Below are positions 7,672 to 15,885 of a DNA stretch of 60,271 nucleotides, piece after piece (position 1 is the stretch's first letter; each line of letters begins with the position of its first letter). Origin of the DNA: Sphingomonas yabuuchiae (lineage in GTDB: Bacteria; Pseudomonadota; Alphaproteobacteria; Sphingomonadales; Sphingomonadaceae). The position numbers and the translations under genes are program-made. Under the pieces are notes generated by a model. It did not search any database and was not told where the DNA came from. It saw nothing but the letters and a program-made list of their open reading frames with translations. The stretch covers positions 1-60,271 of the forward strand of contig NZ_LDTF01000023.1 of NCBI RefSeq assembly GCF_001477495.1, written 5' to 3'.

Positions 7672-8514
7672 TTACCTGCGCAGTCGCTCCGCCGCCCAGG
7701 CGACATGGTCGGCCATGAAGGTGGAGATGAAGTGATAGCTGTGGTCGTACCCCGGCTGCATCCGCAGCGTCAGGGCGATCCCCGCCTTGTCACACGCCTC
7801 GGCCAGCAACTCGGGACGCAACTGCTCGGCCAGAAACTGGTCGGCATCGCCCTGATCGACCAACAGGTCGGGCAATCGCGCGCCGTCCTCGATCAAGGCA
7901 ACGGCATCCGCCTGTCGCCAGGCGGCGCGGTCCTGCCCCAGATAGCCGCCCAGCGCCTTCTCACCCCAGGGCACCCGGGACGGCGCGACGATGGGGGCGA
8001 AGGCCGACACGCTGCGGAAGCGGTCCGGGTTGCGCAGACCGATGGTCAGCGCACCGTGGCCGCCCATCGAGTGGCCGGTGATCGCCTGCGCGTCCCTGTC
8101 GGCGACCGGGAAATGCTCGGCGATCAGCGCGGGCAGCTCCTGCTCGATATAGGTCCGCATCCGGAAGTGCGGGGCCCAGGGTTCCTGTGTCGCATCGACA
8201 TAGAAACCGGCCCCCTGCCCCATGTCATAGGCGTCGTCATTGGCCACGCCTTCCCCACGCGGCGAGGTGTCGGGCGCGATGAAGATCACCCGATGCTCGG
8301 CGCAAGCGGCCCGGAACTCACCCTTGTCGGTGACATTGGCATGGGTGCAGGTCAGGCCCGACAGATACCAGAGGATAGGGAGCTTTTCCCCCTCCTCATG
8401 CTCGGGCACGAAGACCGAGAATGTCATGCGGGTGCCGGTCGCGCTGCTCTGGTGCGCATAGACGCCCTGCACGCCGCCATGCGCCTTGGAGGTCGATATC
8501 GTCTCGATCGTCAT
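7672..8514 (-). CDS. fghA: S-formylglutathione hydrolase
   Basis: Hydrolyses S-formylglutathione to formate and glutathione, the second step of glutathione-dependent formaldehyde detoxification. The 280-residue alpha/beta hydrolase has the nucleophile elbow GHSMGGHG (Ser149), with a later Asp in DQGDAD and His in GYDHSYHF completing the expected triad. Its start overlaps purU by 4 nt. The adhC gene for the preceding enzyme begins the same operon, which strongly supports the assignment. Confidence 0.95.
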   Translation of the reverse strand: MTIETISTSKAHGGVQGVYAHQSSATGTRMTFSVFVPEHEEGEKLPILWYLSGLTCTHANVTDKGEFRAACAEHRVIFIAPDTSPRGEGVANDDAYDMGQGAGFYVDATQEPWAPHFRMRTYIEQELPALIAEHFPVADRDAQAITGHSMGGHGALTIGLRNPDRFRSVSAFAPIVAPSRVPWGEKALGGYLGQDRAAWRQADAVALIEDGARLPDLLVDQGDADQFLAEQLRPELLAEACDKAGIALTLRMQPGYDHSYHFISTFMADHVAWAAERLRR

Positions 8515-9368
8515 CGGAACACCACCGTCCGGTTGTCATTGAGGAAAACCCGCCGCTCGCCCACCCAGGCGACGGCGCGGGCCAGTACCTGCGCCTCGAT
8601 ATCGCGGCCGATGCGGATCAGGTCGTCGACGCTGGCGCGGTGATCGACGCGCTCGACCGCCTGTTCGATGATAGGCCCTTCGTCCAGGTCCGCCGTCACG
8701 AAATGAGCGGTCGCACCGATCAGCTTCACCCCGCGCGCATGGGCGCGGTGATAGGGTTGCGCGCCCTTGAAGCCGGGCAGGAAGCTGTGATGAATATTGA
8801 TGCACCGCCCCGGCAAGGCCGCGACCAGCCGCTCGCCCAAAACCTGCATGTAGCGGGCGAGGACCAGATAATCGGCGCGGCTTTCCTTCATCAGCGCCAG
8901 CATTGCAGCTTCCTGCTCCGCGCGGTTGTCATTGTCGACCGGCAGGTGATGCCAGGGCAGGCCATGCCACTCCACGAGCGGCCGCAAATTGTCATGGTTG
9001 GAGACGACCCCGACGATCTCGACCGGCAACGTATTCGTCCGCCAGCGATGGAGCAGGTCGTTCAGGCAGTGCGAGCCCTTGGATACCGCGATCAGCATCC
9101 GGGGCCGTTCGGCGGCGGGGGCGACATGCCAGTCGAAGCCGAAGCGCGCCGCCGGATCGGCCAGCGCCGCGCGCACCCCCTCGACCGAGGCGGGGAAGCG
9201 CGTGCCCTGCCCGGTGAAGACGATGCGCAGGAAGAAGCGCCCCGTCTCCAGATCGGCATATTGCTGGCTGTCGAGGATGAACCCATCGATCCCCGCCAGC
9301 GCGCCGGACACGGCGGCGACGATGCCGACCCGGTCCTGACACGCCAGCGTCAGGATATAGTCGCTCAT
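8511..9368 (-). CDS. purU: Formyltetrahydrofolate deformylase
   Basis: Hydrolyses 10-formyl-tetrahydrofolate to formate and tetrahydrofolate. The 285-residue protein has an N-terminal ACT domain (about 1-80, beginning YILTLACQDRVGIVAAVSG) and a formyltransferase-fold domain with the conserved HHSFLPGFKGAQPYH segment and the Asp-containing TADLDEGPIIEQ motif. The ATG at 9368 overlaps the preceding VOC stop by 4 nt; a longer frame to 9395 enters that gene. Its position between formaldehyde-oxidation genes links folate one-carbon flow with formate output from FghA. Confidence 0.93.
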   Translation of the reverse strand: MSDYILTLACQDRVGIVAAVSGALAGIDGFILDSQQYADLETGRFFLRIVFTGQGTRFPASVEGVRAALADPAARFGFDWHVAPAAERPRMLIAVSKGSHCLNDLLHRWRTNTLPVEIVGVVSNHDNLRPLVEWHGLPWHHLPVDNDNRAEQEAAMLALMKESRADYLVLARYMQVLGERLVAALPGRCINIHHSFLPGFKGAQPYHRAHARGVKLIGATAHFVTADLDEGPIIEQAVERVDHRASVDDLIRIGRDIEAQVLARAVAWVGERRVFLNDNRTVVFR

Positions 9369-9748
9369 GCGGCGGGCAGGCGGCAGCCCAGACACAGCTT
9401 GTTGCCGTCCGGGTCGCGCAGATAGCCGAGATAGGCCGGCCCCATCGGCGTCTGGCGCTCGCCCACCGGCGCTTCGATCGCGGTGCCGCCATGCGCCACA
9501 CCGGCCGCATGCGCCGCGTCGAGCTGCGCCGGATCGGCCGCGCCCAGCCCGATGGTCCCGCCATTGGCGAAGGTCGCCGCCTCCCCATCGATCGGGCGGG
9601 TCACCATGAAGGCCGCACCGTTATGCCGATAGAGCAGGCGTTCGCCCATCTGCATGCCCGGCTGGCCGCCCAGCGCGCCGAACAGCGCGTCGTAAAAGGC
9701 CTTGGAGCGCGAGAGGTCGTTCGATCCGACCATGACATGCGTGTACAT
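9365..9748 (-). CDS. VOC superfamily protein, copy 2 of tandem pair
   Basis: A 127-residue vicinal-oxygen-chelate (glyoxalase/bleomycin-resistance fold) protein. It is a paralogue of the preceding gene: both start M-x-x-HVM-x-G, share RPIDGE and an FANG/YANG segment, and end in YLRDPDGNKLC or its TGNKLC variant. The ATG at 9748 overlaps the upstream stop by one base. Members bind a divalent metal and act on thiol adducts or small aromatics. Here the context suggests a glutathione adduct of an aldehyde, which is inference only. Confidence 0.82.
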   Translation of the reverse strand: MYTHVMVGSNDLSRSKAFYDALFGALGGQPGMQMGERLLYRHNGAAFMVTRPIDGEAATFANGGTIGLGAADPAQLDAAHAAGVAHGGTAIEAPVGERQTPMGPAYLGYLRDPDGNKLCLGCRLPAA

Positions 9749-10134
9749 CAGTTCGCCTCCACCAGATGCCGCGCGCACAGCTTGTTTCCGGTCGGATCGC
9801 GTAGATACGCCAAATAGACCTTGCCGACGGGCACGTTGCGGATGCCGGGCGGGTCCTCGATCGCGGTGCCGCCGTTCGCGATGCCCGCCGCGTACCAGGC
9901 ATCGGCCTGCTCGGGCGACTCCATCGCAAAGCCCAGCGTCGCGCCATTGGCATAGGTCGCGGGCTCGCCATCGATCGGCCTGGAGATCAGGAAACGCGCG
10001 CCCTTATGGCTGTAGACCAGCCGTCCGAGCGGATCGACGATACCCTCGGGCGCGCCGAGCACGCCCAGGATCGCGTCATAGAAGCGCTTGGCCGCGGCGA
10101 TGTCGTCGGCCCCCAGCATGACATGGCTGAACAT
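9748..10134 (-). CDS. VOC superfamily protein, copy 1 of tandem pair
   Basis: A 128-residue VOC-fold protein beginning [20 protein letters not shown], a typical glyoxalase-like opening, and ending near YLRDPTGNKLC. It overlaps adhC by one base (TGATG) and the second VOC gene by one base, so both are co-translated with the formaldehyde dehydrogenase. The pair probably arose by tandem duplication with later divergence. Enzymatic activity and substrate are unknown. Confidence 0.82.
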   Translation of the reverse strand: MFSHVMLGADDIAAAKRFYDAILGVLGAPEGIVDPLGRLVYSHKGARFLISRPIDGEPATYANGATLGFAMESPEQADAWYAAGIANGGTAIEDPPGIRNVPVGKVYLAYLRDPTGNKLCARHLVEAN

Positions 10135-11246
10135 CAGAAGATCACCACGCTGCGGATGCTTTCGCCCGCATGCATCAGGTCGAAACCCTTGTTGATCTCC
10201 TCCAGCGTCAGGCGGTGGGTGATCATCGGGTCGATCTCGATCTTGCCGTTCATATACCAGTCGACGATCTTGGGCGTGTCGGTGCGACCGCGCGCGCCGC
10301 CGAACGCGGTGCCGCGCCAGTTGCGGCCCGTCACCAGCTGGAACGGCCGGGTGCTGATCTCCTTGCCCGCCTCGGCCACGCCGATGATGATCGAGGTGCC
10401 CCAGCCGCGATGGCAGGATTCCAGCGCGGTACGCATCACCTCGGTATTGCCGGTCGCGTCGAAGCTATAGTCCGCGCCGCCATCGGTCAGTTCCAACACC
10501 TTGGCGATCGTCTCCTCGCGGCTCAGCCCCTTGGAATTGAGGAAATGGGTCATGCCGAAACGGCGGCCCCATTCCTCGCGATCGGGGTTGATGTCGACAC
10601 CGATGATCCGGCCCGCGCCCGCCAGCTTGGCACCCTGGATGACGTTCAGGCCGATGCCGCCCAGCCCGAAGACGACGATATTCTCGCCCGGCTGGACCTT
10701 AGCCGTGTTGACCACCGCACCCACACCCGTCGTCACGCCGCAGCCGATATAGCAGCTGGTGTCGAACGGCGCGTCCTCGCGGATCTTCGCCACCGCGATC
10801 TCCGGCAGGACGGTGAAGTTGGAGAAGGTCGAGCAGCCCATATAATGGAAGATCGGCTGACCCTTGTAGCTGAACCGGGTCGTGCCGTCGGGCATCAGAC
10901 CCTTGCCTTGCGTCGCGCGGATCGCGGTGCACAGGTTGGTCTTGCCCGACAGGCACGACTTACACTGGCGGCATTCGGGGGTATAGAGCGGGATCACATG
11001 GTCGCCGGGCACCACGGACGTCACGCCCGCGCCGACCTCGCGCACGACGCCACAGCCTTCATGGCCCAGCACGCTGGGAAAGATGCCCTCGCTGTCGAAC
11101 CCGTCGAGCGTATAGGCGTCTGTGTGGCAGATGCCGGTCGCCATGATCTCGACCAGGACCTCGCCCGCCTTGGGGCCTTCCAGATCGAGTTCGACGATTT
11201 CGAGCGGCTTCTTGGCTTCAAAGGCGACGGCGGCGCGGGTCTTCAT
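10134..11246 (-). CDS. adhC: S-(hydroxymethyl)glutathione dehydrogenase (class III ADH)
   Basis: Oxidises S-hydroxymethylglutathione, formed from formaldehyde and glutathione, to S-formylglutathione with NAD. The protein is 370 residues, typical for class III alcohol dehydrogenase. Catalytic-zinc residues appear in TGICHTDAY and GHEGCG; the structural-zinc loop is [15 protein letters not shown]; the Rossmann motif is GLGGIG. The ATG at 11246 is preferred over an upstream extension in the same frame that lacks family similarity. First gene of the adhC - VOC - VOC - purU - fghA operon. Confidence 0.95.
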   Translation of the reverse strand: MKTRAAVAFEAKKPLEIVELDLEGPKAGEVLVEIMATGICHTDAYTLDGFDSEGIFPSVLGHEGCGVVREVGAGVTSVVPGDHVIPLYTPECRQCKSCLSGKTNLCTAIRATQGKGLMPDGTTRFSYKGQPIFHYMGCSTFSNFTVLPEIAVAKIREDAPFDTSCYIGCGVTTGVGAVVNTAKVQPGENIVVFGLGGIGLNVIQGAKLAGAGRIIGVDINPDREEWGRRFGMTHFLNSKGLSREETIAKVLELTDGGADYSFDATGNTEVMRTALESCHRGWGTSIIIGVAEAGKEISTRPFQLVTGRNWRGTAFGGARGRTDTPKIVDWYMNGKIEIDPMITHRLTLEEINKGFDLMHAGESIRSVVIF

Positions 11247-11357
11247 GGGTTCCTGTCTCCTTGGGCTTCGGGCTTCCTGATGCCCCGCGGCGCGCGCCGG
11301 TGCAACCAACGAAAGCCCCGAGCGATTGATGCCGATCACAACCTCAGGAGAGCGACG

Positions 11358-11561
11358 ATGACCGAGTTCAAAAAAGGCGATCATGTCGAATGGAACAGCC
11401 ATGGCGGCACCGCCGAGGGCAAGGTCGTCAAGAAGCAGACCAGCGACACCGAGATCAAGGGCCACACCGTCCGTGCGTCGAAGGACGAGCCGCAATACAT
11501 AGTAGAGAGTGACAATGGCGGAAAGGCAGCGCACAAGGCGGACGCGCTGAAGAAAGCGTGA
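11358..11561 (+). CDS. DUF2945 (HVA1-like) small protein
   Basis: A 67-residue basic protein beginning [23 protein letters not shown], the usual form of the DUF2945/hypervirulence-associated small domain: an SH3-like segment followed by [20 protein letters not shown] good ribosome binding site (AGGAG) precedes the ATG. It is divergent from adhC and followed by the SWIB-domain gene on the same strand, with an inverted repeat (11569-11593) in the 56-nt gap. Function is unknown. Confidence 0.85.
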   Translation: MTEFKKGDHVEWNSHGGTAEGKVVKKQTSDTEIKGHTVRASKDEPQYIVESDNGGKAAHKADALKKA

Positions 11562-11617
11562 TTCACGCGCGTCCCGCCACAGGGCTGGGACGCTGAAGGA
11601 TTATAGGAAGGAACATC

Positions 11618-11878
11618 ATGGCCACCGCAACCACGGGCACCGGCATCCACGCCCCGGTCCAGCCGTCCGAGGAACTGGGCGCGATCGTCGGCAACGAGAA
11701 GCTGCCGCGCAGCCAGGTCATCAGCAAGGTGTGGGACTATATCAAGGCCAACAACCTGCAGAACCCCGAGAACAAGCGGGAAATCCTGGCCGACGACAAG
11801 CTGAAGAAGGTGTTCGGCAAGGATAAGTGCACCATGTTCGAGATGAACAAGTTCATCTCGGCGCACCTGAAGAAGTAA
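11618..11878 (+). CDS. SWIB/MDM2 domain protein
   Basis: An 86-residue protein almost entirely made of a SWIB/MDM2 fold. The string LPRSQVISKVWDYIKANNLQNP followed by DDKLKKVFG and the FEMNKFISAHL end matches bacterial stand-alone SWIB proteins, which also occur in chlamydiae and many alphaproteobacteria and are thought to bind DNA or nucleoid proteins. The start is preceded by AAGGAA. A GC-rich hairpin (11889-11910) lies after the stop. Confidence 0.92.
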   Translation: MATATTGTGIHAPVQPSEELGAIVGNEKLPRSQVISKVWDYIKANNLQNPENKREILADDKLKKVFGKDKCTMFEMNKFISAHLKK

Positions 11879-11936
11879 GCCTTCTTCCGCCCCGGCCGCC
11901 ATGCCGGGGCACACCCGTCCCCGCTCGCGCCGCCGG

Positions 11937-12359
11937 TTACCGCAGGTCCAGGACCAGCGGCTTGCGCGCGGGCGGTGGCTGGACCGGTTTTTGGGCCGGA
12001 GACGGCCCGCGATCCTTTGACCCAATCGCCGAGGGTGTAGGCGTCGGAGTCGGAGCCGGATTGTCCGCCCCCACACGACCCGCCTCGATCTGGTTCAGCC
12101 GCTGCTCGACCAATTGCGCATCCAGCAGCTTACGATCCCCCTGCATCGCCGCCACCTGCGCCTCCAGCGCGGCAATGCGCTGTTCCAGCATTTTGACTCG
12201 CACCTGATCCTCGGTCTGCGCGACCATATCCTTCGCGGCCTTCTCCTGGCGTGAGCGCTCCTGCGCGTCGGCATCGGCAAGGCGTGCGTCCACGTTGCTG
12301 CGCTGGTCGCAGGCGGCCAGGGCCAATGTCACGATCAATAGAGTGGCGGCACGGCGCAT
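11937..12359 (-). CDS. Putative lipoprotein with coiled coil
   Basis: A 140-residue protein with a lipoprotein signal peptide (MRRAATLLIVTLALAAC, lipobox LAAC), a charged helical segment at about 25-90 that is likely a coiled coil (VRVKMLEQRIAALEAQVAAM), and a Pro/Thr-rich tail. It is probably anchored to the inner face of the outer membrane. The coding strand begins immediately after a dispersed repeat. I recognise no specific family. Confidence 0.65.
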   Translation of the reverse strand: MRRAATLLIVTLALAACDQRSNVDARLADADAQERSRQEKAAKDMVAQTEDQVRVKMLEQRIAALEAQVAAMQGDRKLLDAQLVEQRLNQIEAGRVGADNPAPTPTPTPSAIGSKDRGPSPAQKPVQPPPARKPLVLDLR

Positions 12360-12380
12360 GGGCGTACTCGGATTGGAGAT

Positions 12381-12487
12381 AAATCCTCCCCGGCACGGGG
12401 AGGTGGCAGGCCGAAGGCCTGACGGAGGGGGGCTTCCACACAGGATAGCCTATGCGGCGGTTCCCATTCCCGTACCGGGGAGGAATT
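12381..12487. repeat. Dispersed palindromic repeat, family A
   Basis: Begins AAATCCTCCCC-GGCA-CGGGGAGG, continues TGGCAGGCCGAAGGCCTGACGGAGGGG, and ends CCGTACCGGGGAGGAAT. The left part is nearly identical to the copy at 13644. It separates the lipoprotein gene from xth. Confidence 0.8.
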
Positions 12488-13262
12488 ACAGGTCCCGCAA
12501 CTTCACCCAGGTCGGGGCATGGTCGCTCGCCTTTTCGCGCCCGCGATAGCTCTTGTCGACGCCCGCATCGACCAGCCGGTCGGCGGCCTGCGGGCTGAGC
12601 AGCAGATGGTCGATGCGGAAGCCCGCATCGCGCTGCCACGACCCGGCCTGATAGTCCCAGAAGGTCCACACCCCACCCTTGGGCGCGCGCGTGCGCAGCG
12701 AGTCCGTCCATCCTTGCGCCAGCAACCGGCGATAGGCCTGGCGGCTCTCCGGCTGCATCAGCGCATCGCTCGCCATGGCGGGGACCGAGAAGGTGTCGTC
12801 GTCATGGGGGATGACGTTGTAATCCCCCGCCAGCACGGCGGGCACTTCCTCGGCCAGCAACGCGCGGGCGCGGGTCGCCAAGCGCTCCATCCAGCGCAGC
12901 TTGTAATCGAATTTTGGACCCGGCTGCGGATTGCCGTTGGGCAGGTATAGCGAGGCGACGACCAGGCCGTTGACCTCGCATTCGAGATAGCGGCTATGTT
13001 CGTCCTCACCCTCGCCCGCCAGCCCGCGCTGCCGCTCGACCGGCTGGGTGGCGCGTGCAAGGACGGCGACGCCGTTCCAGCTCTTCTGCCCATGCCAGAC
13101 CGCGCCATAACCGGCGGCCTCGATGTCCTTGATCGGAAAGGTCTCGTCGCTGGCCTTCAGTTCCTGAAGACAGACGATATCCGCCTCCGCCTCGGCCAGA
13201 TATTCGAGCAGGCGGGGCAGACGGGCTTTGATCCCGTTGACGTTGTAGGTGGTGATCTTCAC
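12486..13262 (-). CDS. xth: Exodeoxyribonuclease III
   Basis: A 258-residue AP endonuclease/3'-5' exonuclease that processes abasic sites in base excision repair. The family residues are visible in ITTYNVNGI, LQELKA, AGDYNV and the C-terminal SDHAPTW. I chose the GTG at 13262, which gives the usual N-terminus V-K-I-T-T-Y-N and lies 1 nt after the erpA stop; the longer frame enters erpA. It forms a two-gene unit with erpA. Confidence 0.93.
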   Translation of the reverse strand: MKITTYNVNGIKARLPRLLEYLAEAEADIVCLQELKASDETFPIKDIEAAGYGAVWHGQKSWNGVAVLARATQPVERQRGLAGEGEDEHSRYLECEVNGLVVASLYLPNGNPQPGPKFDYKLRWMERLATRARALLAEEVPAVLAGDYNVIPHDDDTFSVPAMASDALMQPESRQAYRRLLAQGWTDSLRTRAPKGGVWTFWDYQAGSWQRDAGFRIDHLLLSPQAADRLVDAGVDKSYRGREKASDHAPTWVKLRDL

Positions 13263-13263
13263 G

Positions 13264-13602
13264 TCAGACCGAGAAGCTGGTGCCGCAGCCACAGCCCGAG
13301 GCCGCATTAGGATTCTTTACCTGAAACGCCGCGCCGCCGAGCGATTCGACATAATCGACCTGCGCGCCGCGAACCAAGTCCAGGCTGATGCTGTCGACGA
13401 CCAGCGTGACGCCATCGGTCTGTGCCACCGAGTCATCCTCGGCAGGCGCATCGGCCAGGCCGAACTTGTACTGGAAGCCCGAACAGCCGCCGCCTTCAAC
13501 CGACAGACGCAGGATGGCGGGCTTGTTCTGCCGCTTGGCGATCGTCGCGACACGGGCCGCGGCGGCCGGGGTCAGCGCGATTTCGGAAATGCTGGTGGCC
13601 AT
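13264..13602 (-). CDS. erpA: Iron-sulfur cluster insertion protein ErpA
   Basis: A 112-residue A-type iron-sulfur carrier. The three conserved cysteines are in GGGCSGFQY and the C-terminal GCGCG. Proteins of this type receive Fe-S clusters from the assembly scaffold and pass them to target apoproteins. ErpA and IscA are hard to separate by sequence alone, but no isc operon is present here and a solitary gene fits ErpA. xth follows within 1 nt. Confidence 0.9.
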   Translation of the reverse strand: MATSISEIALTPAAAARVATIAKRQNKPAILRLSVEGGGCSGFQYKFGLADAPAEDDSVAQTDGVTLVVDSISLDLVRGAQVDYVESLGGAAFQVKNPNAASGCGCGTSFSV

Positions 13603-13643
13603 GGGGATGAGATAGGCGCGAGGGGCGAACGGGGCAATCCCAC

Positions 13644-13775
13644 TAAATCCTCCCCGGCACGGGGAGGTGGCAGACCGAAGGTTTGACGGAGGGGGGCTTC
13701 CTCATAGGACGCCTCTAACCGCGATCCCCCTCCACCGCTCTGCGAGCGGTCCCCCTCCCCGTACCGGGGAGGATC
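13644..13775. repeat. Dispersed palindromic repeat, family A, near full length
   Basis: The left end TCCTCCCCGGCACGGGGAGG and core TGGCAGACCGAAGGTTTGAC are mirrored at the right end by CCACCGCTCTGCGAGCGGT and CCCCGTACCGGGGAGGA. The whole is a roughly 130-bp imperfect inverted repeat between erpA and the M23 peptidase gene. Confidence 0.8.
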
Positions 13776-13780
13776 GAAAC

Positions 13781-14521
13781 TCAGTCCTGTGCGGCGGGGC
13801 CGTCGGTCGAAACGGGGATTTGGTGGATCGCATGATCCTGCGACGCGGTCAGATAGTCGCCGGTGGTCAGGAAGGGGATCGGGTTGACGGCATGACCGTC
13901 CATGCGGACCTCATAATGGAGGTGCGGGCCGGTCGAACGGCCGGTCGAGCCCATCAGCGCGATCAGCTGGCCGCGCGTCACGCGGGCGCCGTCGGCGACC
14001 AGTATCTTCGACAGATGGCCATAGCGGGTCGCGATGCCCTTGCCATGATTGACCTCGACCAGATTGCCATAGCCGCCCTGCCAGCCCGCATGATCAACGA
14101 TGCCGTCGGCGGTGGCATAGATCGGGGTGCCGACCGGACCGGGGATGTCGACCCCGGCATGCATCGCGGCGGTGCCGCGGAACGGGTCGGAGCGGATGCC
14201 GAAATTGCTGGTGAACTGAAGCTTTTCGACAGGATGGACCGAGGGGATCGCGATGACGCCGTTCGGGCGGGCGTCCATCTTCTTCCAAGTCTGGAATAAA
14301 GTGCGGAACTGCTGGTCGGTGCGAAGATCGGCCGAGGCTTCGGCGCTGTTGGCTGGAATGAACTCGCCCCCGACGGCGGCGGTGGCCTTGGCGGCCGGAG
14401 CAGCGGCGGGGGCCGAATGGGCCATGGCCATCTGGCCGGACAGGCCCATCGTCAGGGTAGCAAGGAAAACAGAGCGGACGCGCGATGCAATCGATTTACC
14501 CGAGAGTGCAATTTGATTCAT
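13781..14521 (-). CDS. M23 family peptidase (LytM domain)
   Basis: A 246-residue secreted protein with a signal peptide (to about residue 35) and a C-terminal LytM/M23 zinc-peptidase domain. The metal-binding pattern is intact: AMHAGVDIPG (His and Asp), YGHLS, and GPHLHYEVRM. Such proteins cleave peptidoglycan cross-bridges or, when inactive, activate amidases; here the metal ligands are present so activity is plausible. The ATG at 14521 gives the signal peptide; the frame extends to 14581 without added similarity. Target bond is unknown. Confidence 0.85.
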   Translation of the reverse strand: MNQIALSGKSIASRVRSVFLATLTMGLSGQMAMAHSAPAAAPAAKATAAVGGEFIPANSAEASADLRTDQQFRTLFQTWKKMDARPNGVIAIPSVHPVEKLQFTSNFGIRSDPFRGTAAMHAGVDIPGPVGTPIYATADGIVDHAGWQGGYGNLVEVNHGKGIATRYGHLSKILVADGARVTRGQLIALMGSTGRSTGPHLHYEVRMDGHAVNPIPFLTTGDYLTASQDHAIHQIPVSTDGPAAQD

Positions 14522-14608
14522 CGAACCCCGAACCCTTGTCGCCGAACGATCCCGTAGTCGGAAAAGCCCGGCTTCGTTCATCCTATGCTGTGTCGCAGCC
14601 CCACCGCG

Positions 14609-15433
14609 TTACAGACGGTCAGCTTGTGCCTTTATGGGTTCCTCGTCCGCAAGAGGCGCATAGAAATCGCGCGTCAAACCGGCTGTATCGCGCGCCGAAA
14701 CGTTGAACGGTGGCTTAACGACGCCCCGGAAGTGGCGCCGGACCAGCATTCGCCAATGCTCGGCGGGCTCGATGTCATGCCCTGCCGCCAGATATCCGAA
14801 CCATTTCGCCCCGAATCCGACATGGCGAATCTCGTCGGTATAGATGCGATTTAGGATACGCGCGGACGGCTCGTCACCCCCGGCCCGGAAGCGCGCGACC
14901 GTCTCCGGCGTGACGTCGAGGCCCCTCGCCTCCAGCACCATCGGCACGACGGCCAGCCGCGCCATGGCGTCATGCGCGGTCTCCTCCGCCGCTTCCCAAA
15001 GGCCCGCATGGGCGGGCAACTCGCCATAACCGGACCCCAGCGTCCTCAAGCGGCGATGCAGGACGGCGAAGTGCATCGCCTCATCCGCACCGACCGAAAT
15101 CCAGTTGTCGACGAAGGTGCGTGGGAACTGTCCACCGAACCGTCCCGCCGCGTCGAAGGCCAGATCGATCGCCGCGAACTCGATATGCGCCAGCGCATGG
15201 AGTAACGCGACCCGCCCCTTTTCCGAGCCACCCCGTCCGCGCTTCGGCATCCGGTTGGGCGGCAGCAGTTCGGGCCGGTCGGGCCGCCCCGGTGCATCGG
15301 GCATGGCGACGTCGAAGTCATGCGCCAACGCCCCCCGACGCCAGCCGCGCGCCACCGCCCGCGCGGCCCGCACCTTGGTCAGCGGGTCGCTTTCGCGCAG
15401 GACGGCTGCGCAGGCTCGGGCGATCGTCGTCAA
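14609..15433 (-). CDS. DUF455 ferritin-like protein
   Basis: A 274-residue protein of the DUF455 family, a ferritin-like four-helix fold. Candidate di-iron ligands lie in HIEFAAIDLAFD, DEAMHFAVLHRRL, AEETAHDA and DEIRHVGFG, which show the spaced E-x2-H pattern of di-iron carboxylate proteins. It starts with a TTG that overlaps the bcp stop by 4 nt, so glnE, bcp and this gene form one coupled unit. The physiological role of DUF455 proteins is not established. Confidence 0.85.
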   Translation of the reverse strand: MTTIARACAAVLRESDPLTKVRAARAVARGWRRGALAHDFDVAMPDAPGRPDRPELLPPNRMPKRGRGGSEKGRVALLHALAHIEFAAIDLAFDAAGRFGGQFPRTFVDNWISVGADEAMHFAVLHRRLRTLGSGYGELPAHAGLWEAAEETAHDAMARLAVVPMVLEARGLDVTPETVARFRAGGDEPSARILNRIYTDEIRHVGFGAKWFGYLAAGHDIEPAEHWRMLVRRHFRGVVKPPFNVSARDTAGLTRDFYAPLADEEPIKAQADRL

Positions 15434-15885
15434 AGCGCGCGCGCCGCCTCCAACACGGCCTCGGCATGGCCGGGCACCTTCACCTTGCGCCAGCTCTGGG
15501 CGAGCCGGCCGTCGCGGTCGAACAGGAAGGTCGCCCGCTCGATGCCCATATAGGTCTTGCCGTACAGCTTCTTCTCACCCCAGACGCCGAACGCCTCGCA
15601 CGCCGCGCCGTCCTCGTCGCTGACCAGTTCGACCGCCAGCGCGTGTTTCTCGGCAAATTTGCGATGCTTGGCCGGGCTGTCCTTAGAAATGCCGATCACC
15701 CGCACGCCCGCGCCCGCGAAATTCCCGGCCAGCGCGCTGAAGTCCTGCGCCTCGCGCGTGCAGCCGCTGGTGTCGTCCTTGGGATAGAAATAGACGACCA
15801 GCGGCCCCGCCAGATCGCCCAGCGCCAGCGTTTCGTCGTTTGCGGTCGTGACCGTCACCGCCGGAATCGCGTCACCCTGCTGCAT
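15430..15885 (-). CDS. bcp: Bcp-type thioredoxin-dependent peroxiredoxin
   Basis: A 151-residue thiol peroxidase. The peroxidatic cysteine is in FYPKDDTSGCTREAQDF, close to the canonical PxxxTxxC motif although with Asp-Thr-Ser in place of the more usual Thr-Pro. Such enzymes reduce hydrogen peroxide and organic hydroperoxides using thioredoxin. I chose the ATG at 15885, which has GGAG six nt upstream; this overlaps the glnE end by 14 nt. Downstream it is coupled to the DUF455 gene. Confidence 0.9.
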   Translation of the reverse strand: MQQGDAIPAVTVTTANDETLALGDLAGPLVVYFYPKDDTSGCTREAQDFSALAGNFAGAGVRVIGISKDSPAKHRKFAEKHALAVELVSDEDGAACEAFGVWGEKKLYGKTYMGIERATFLFDRDGRLAQSWRKVKVPGHAEAVLEAARAL

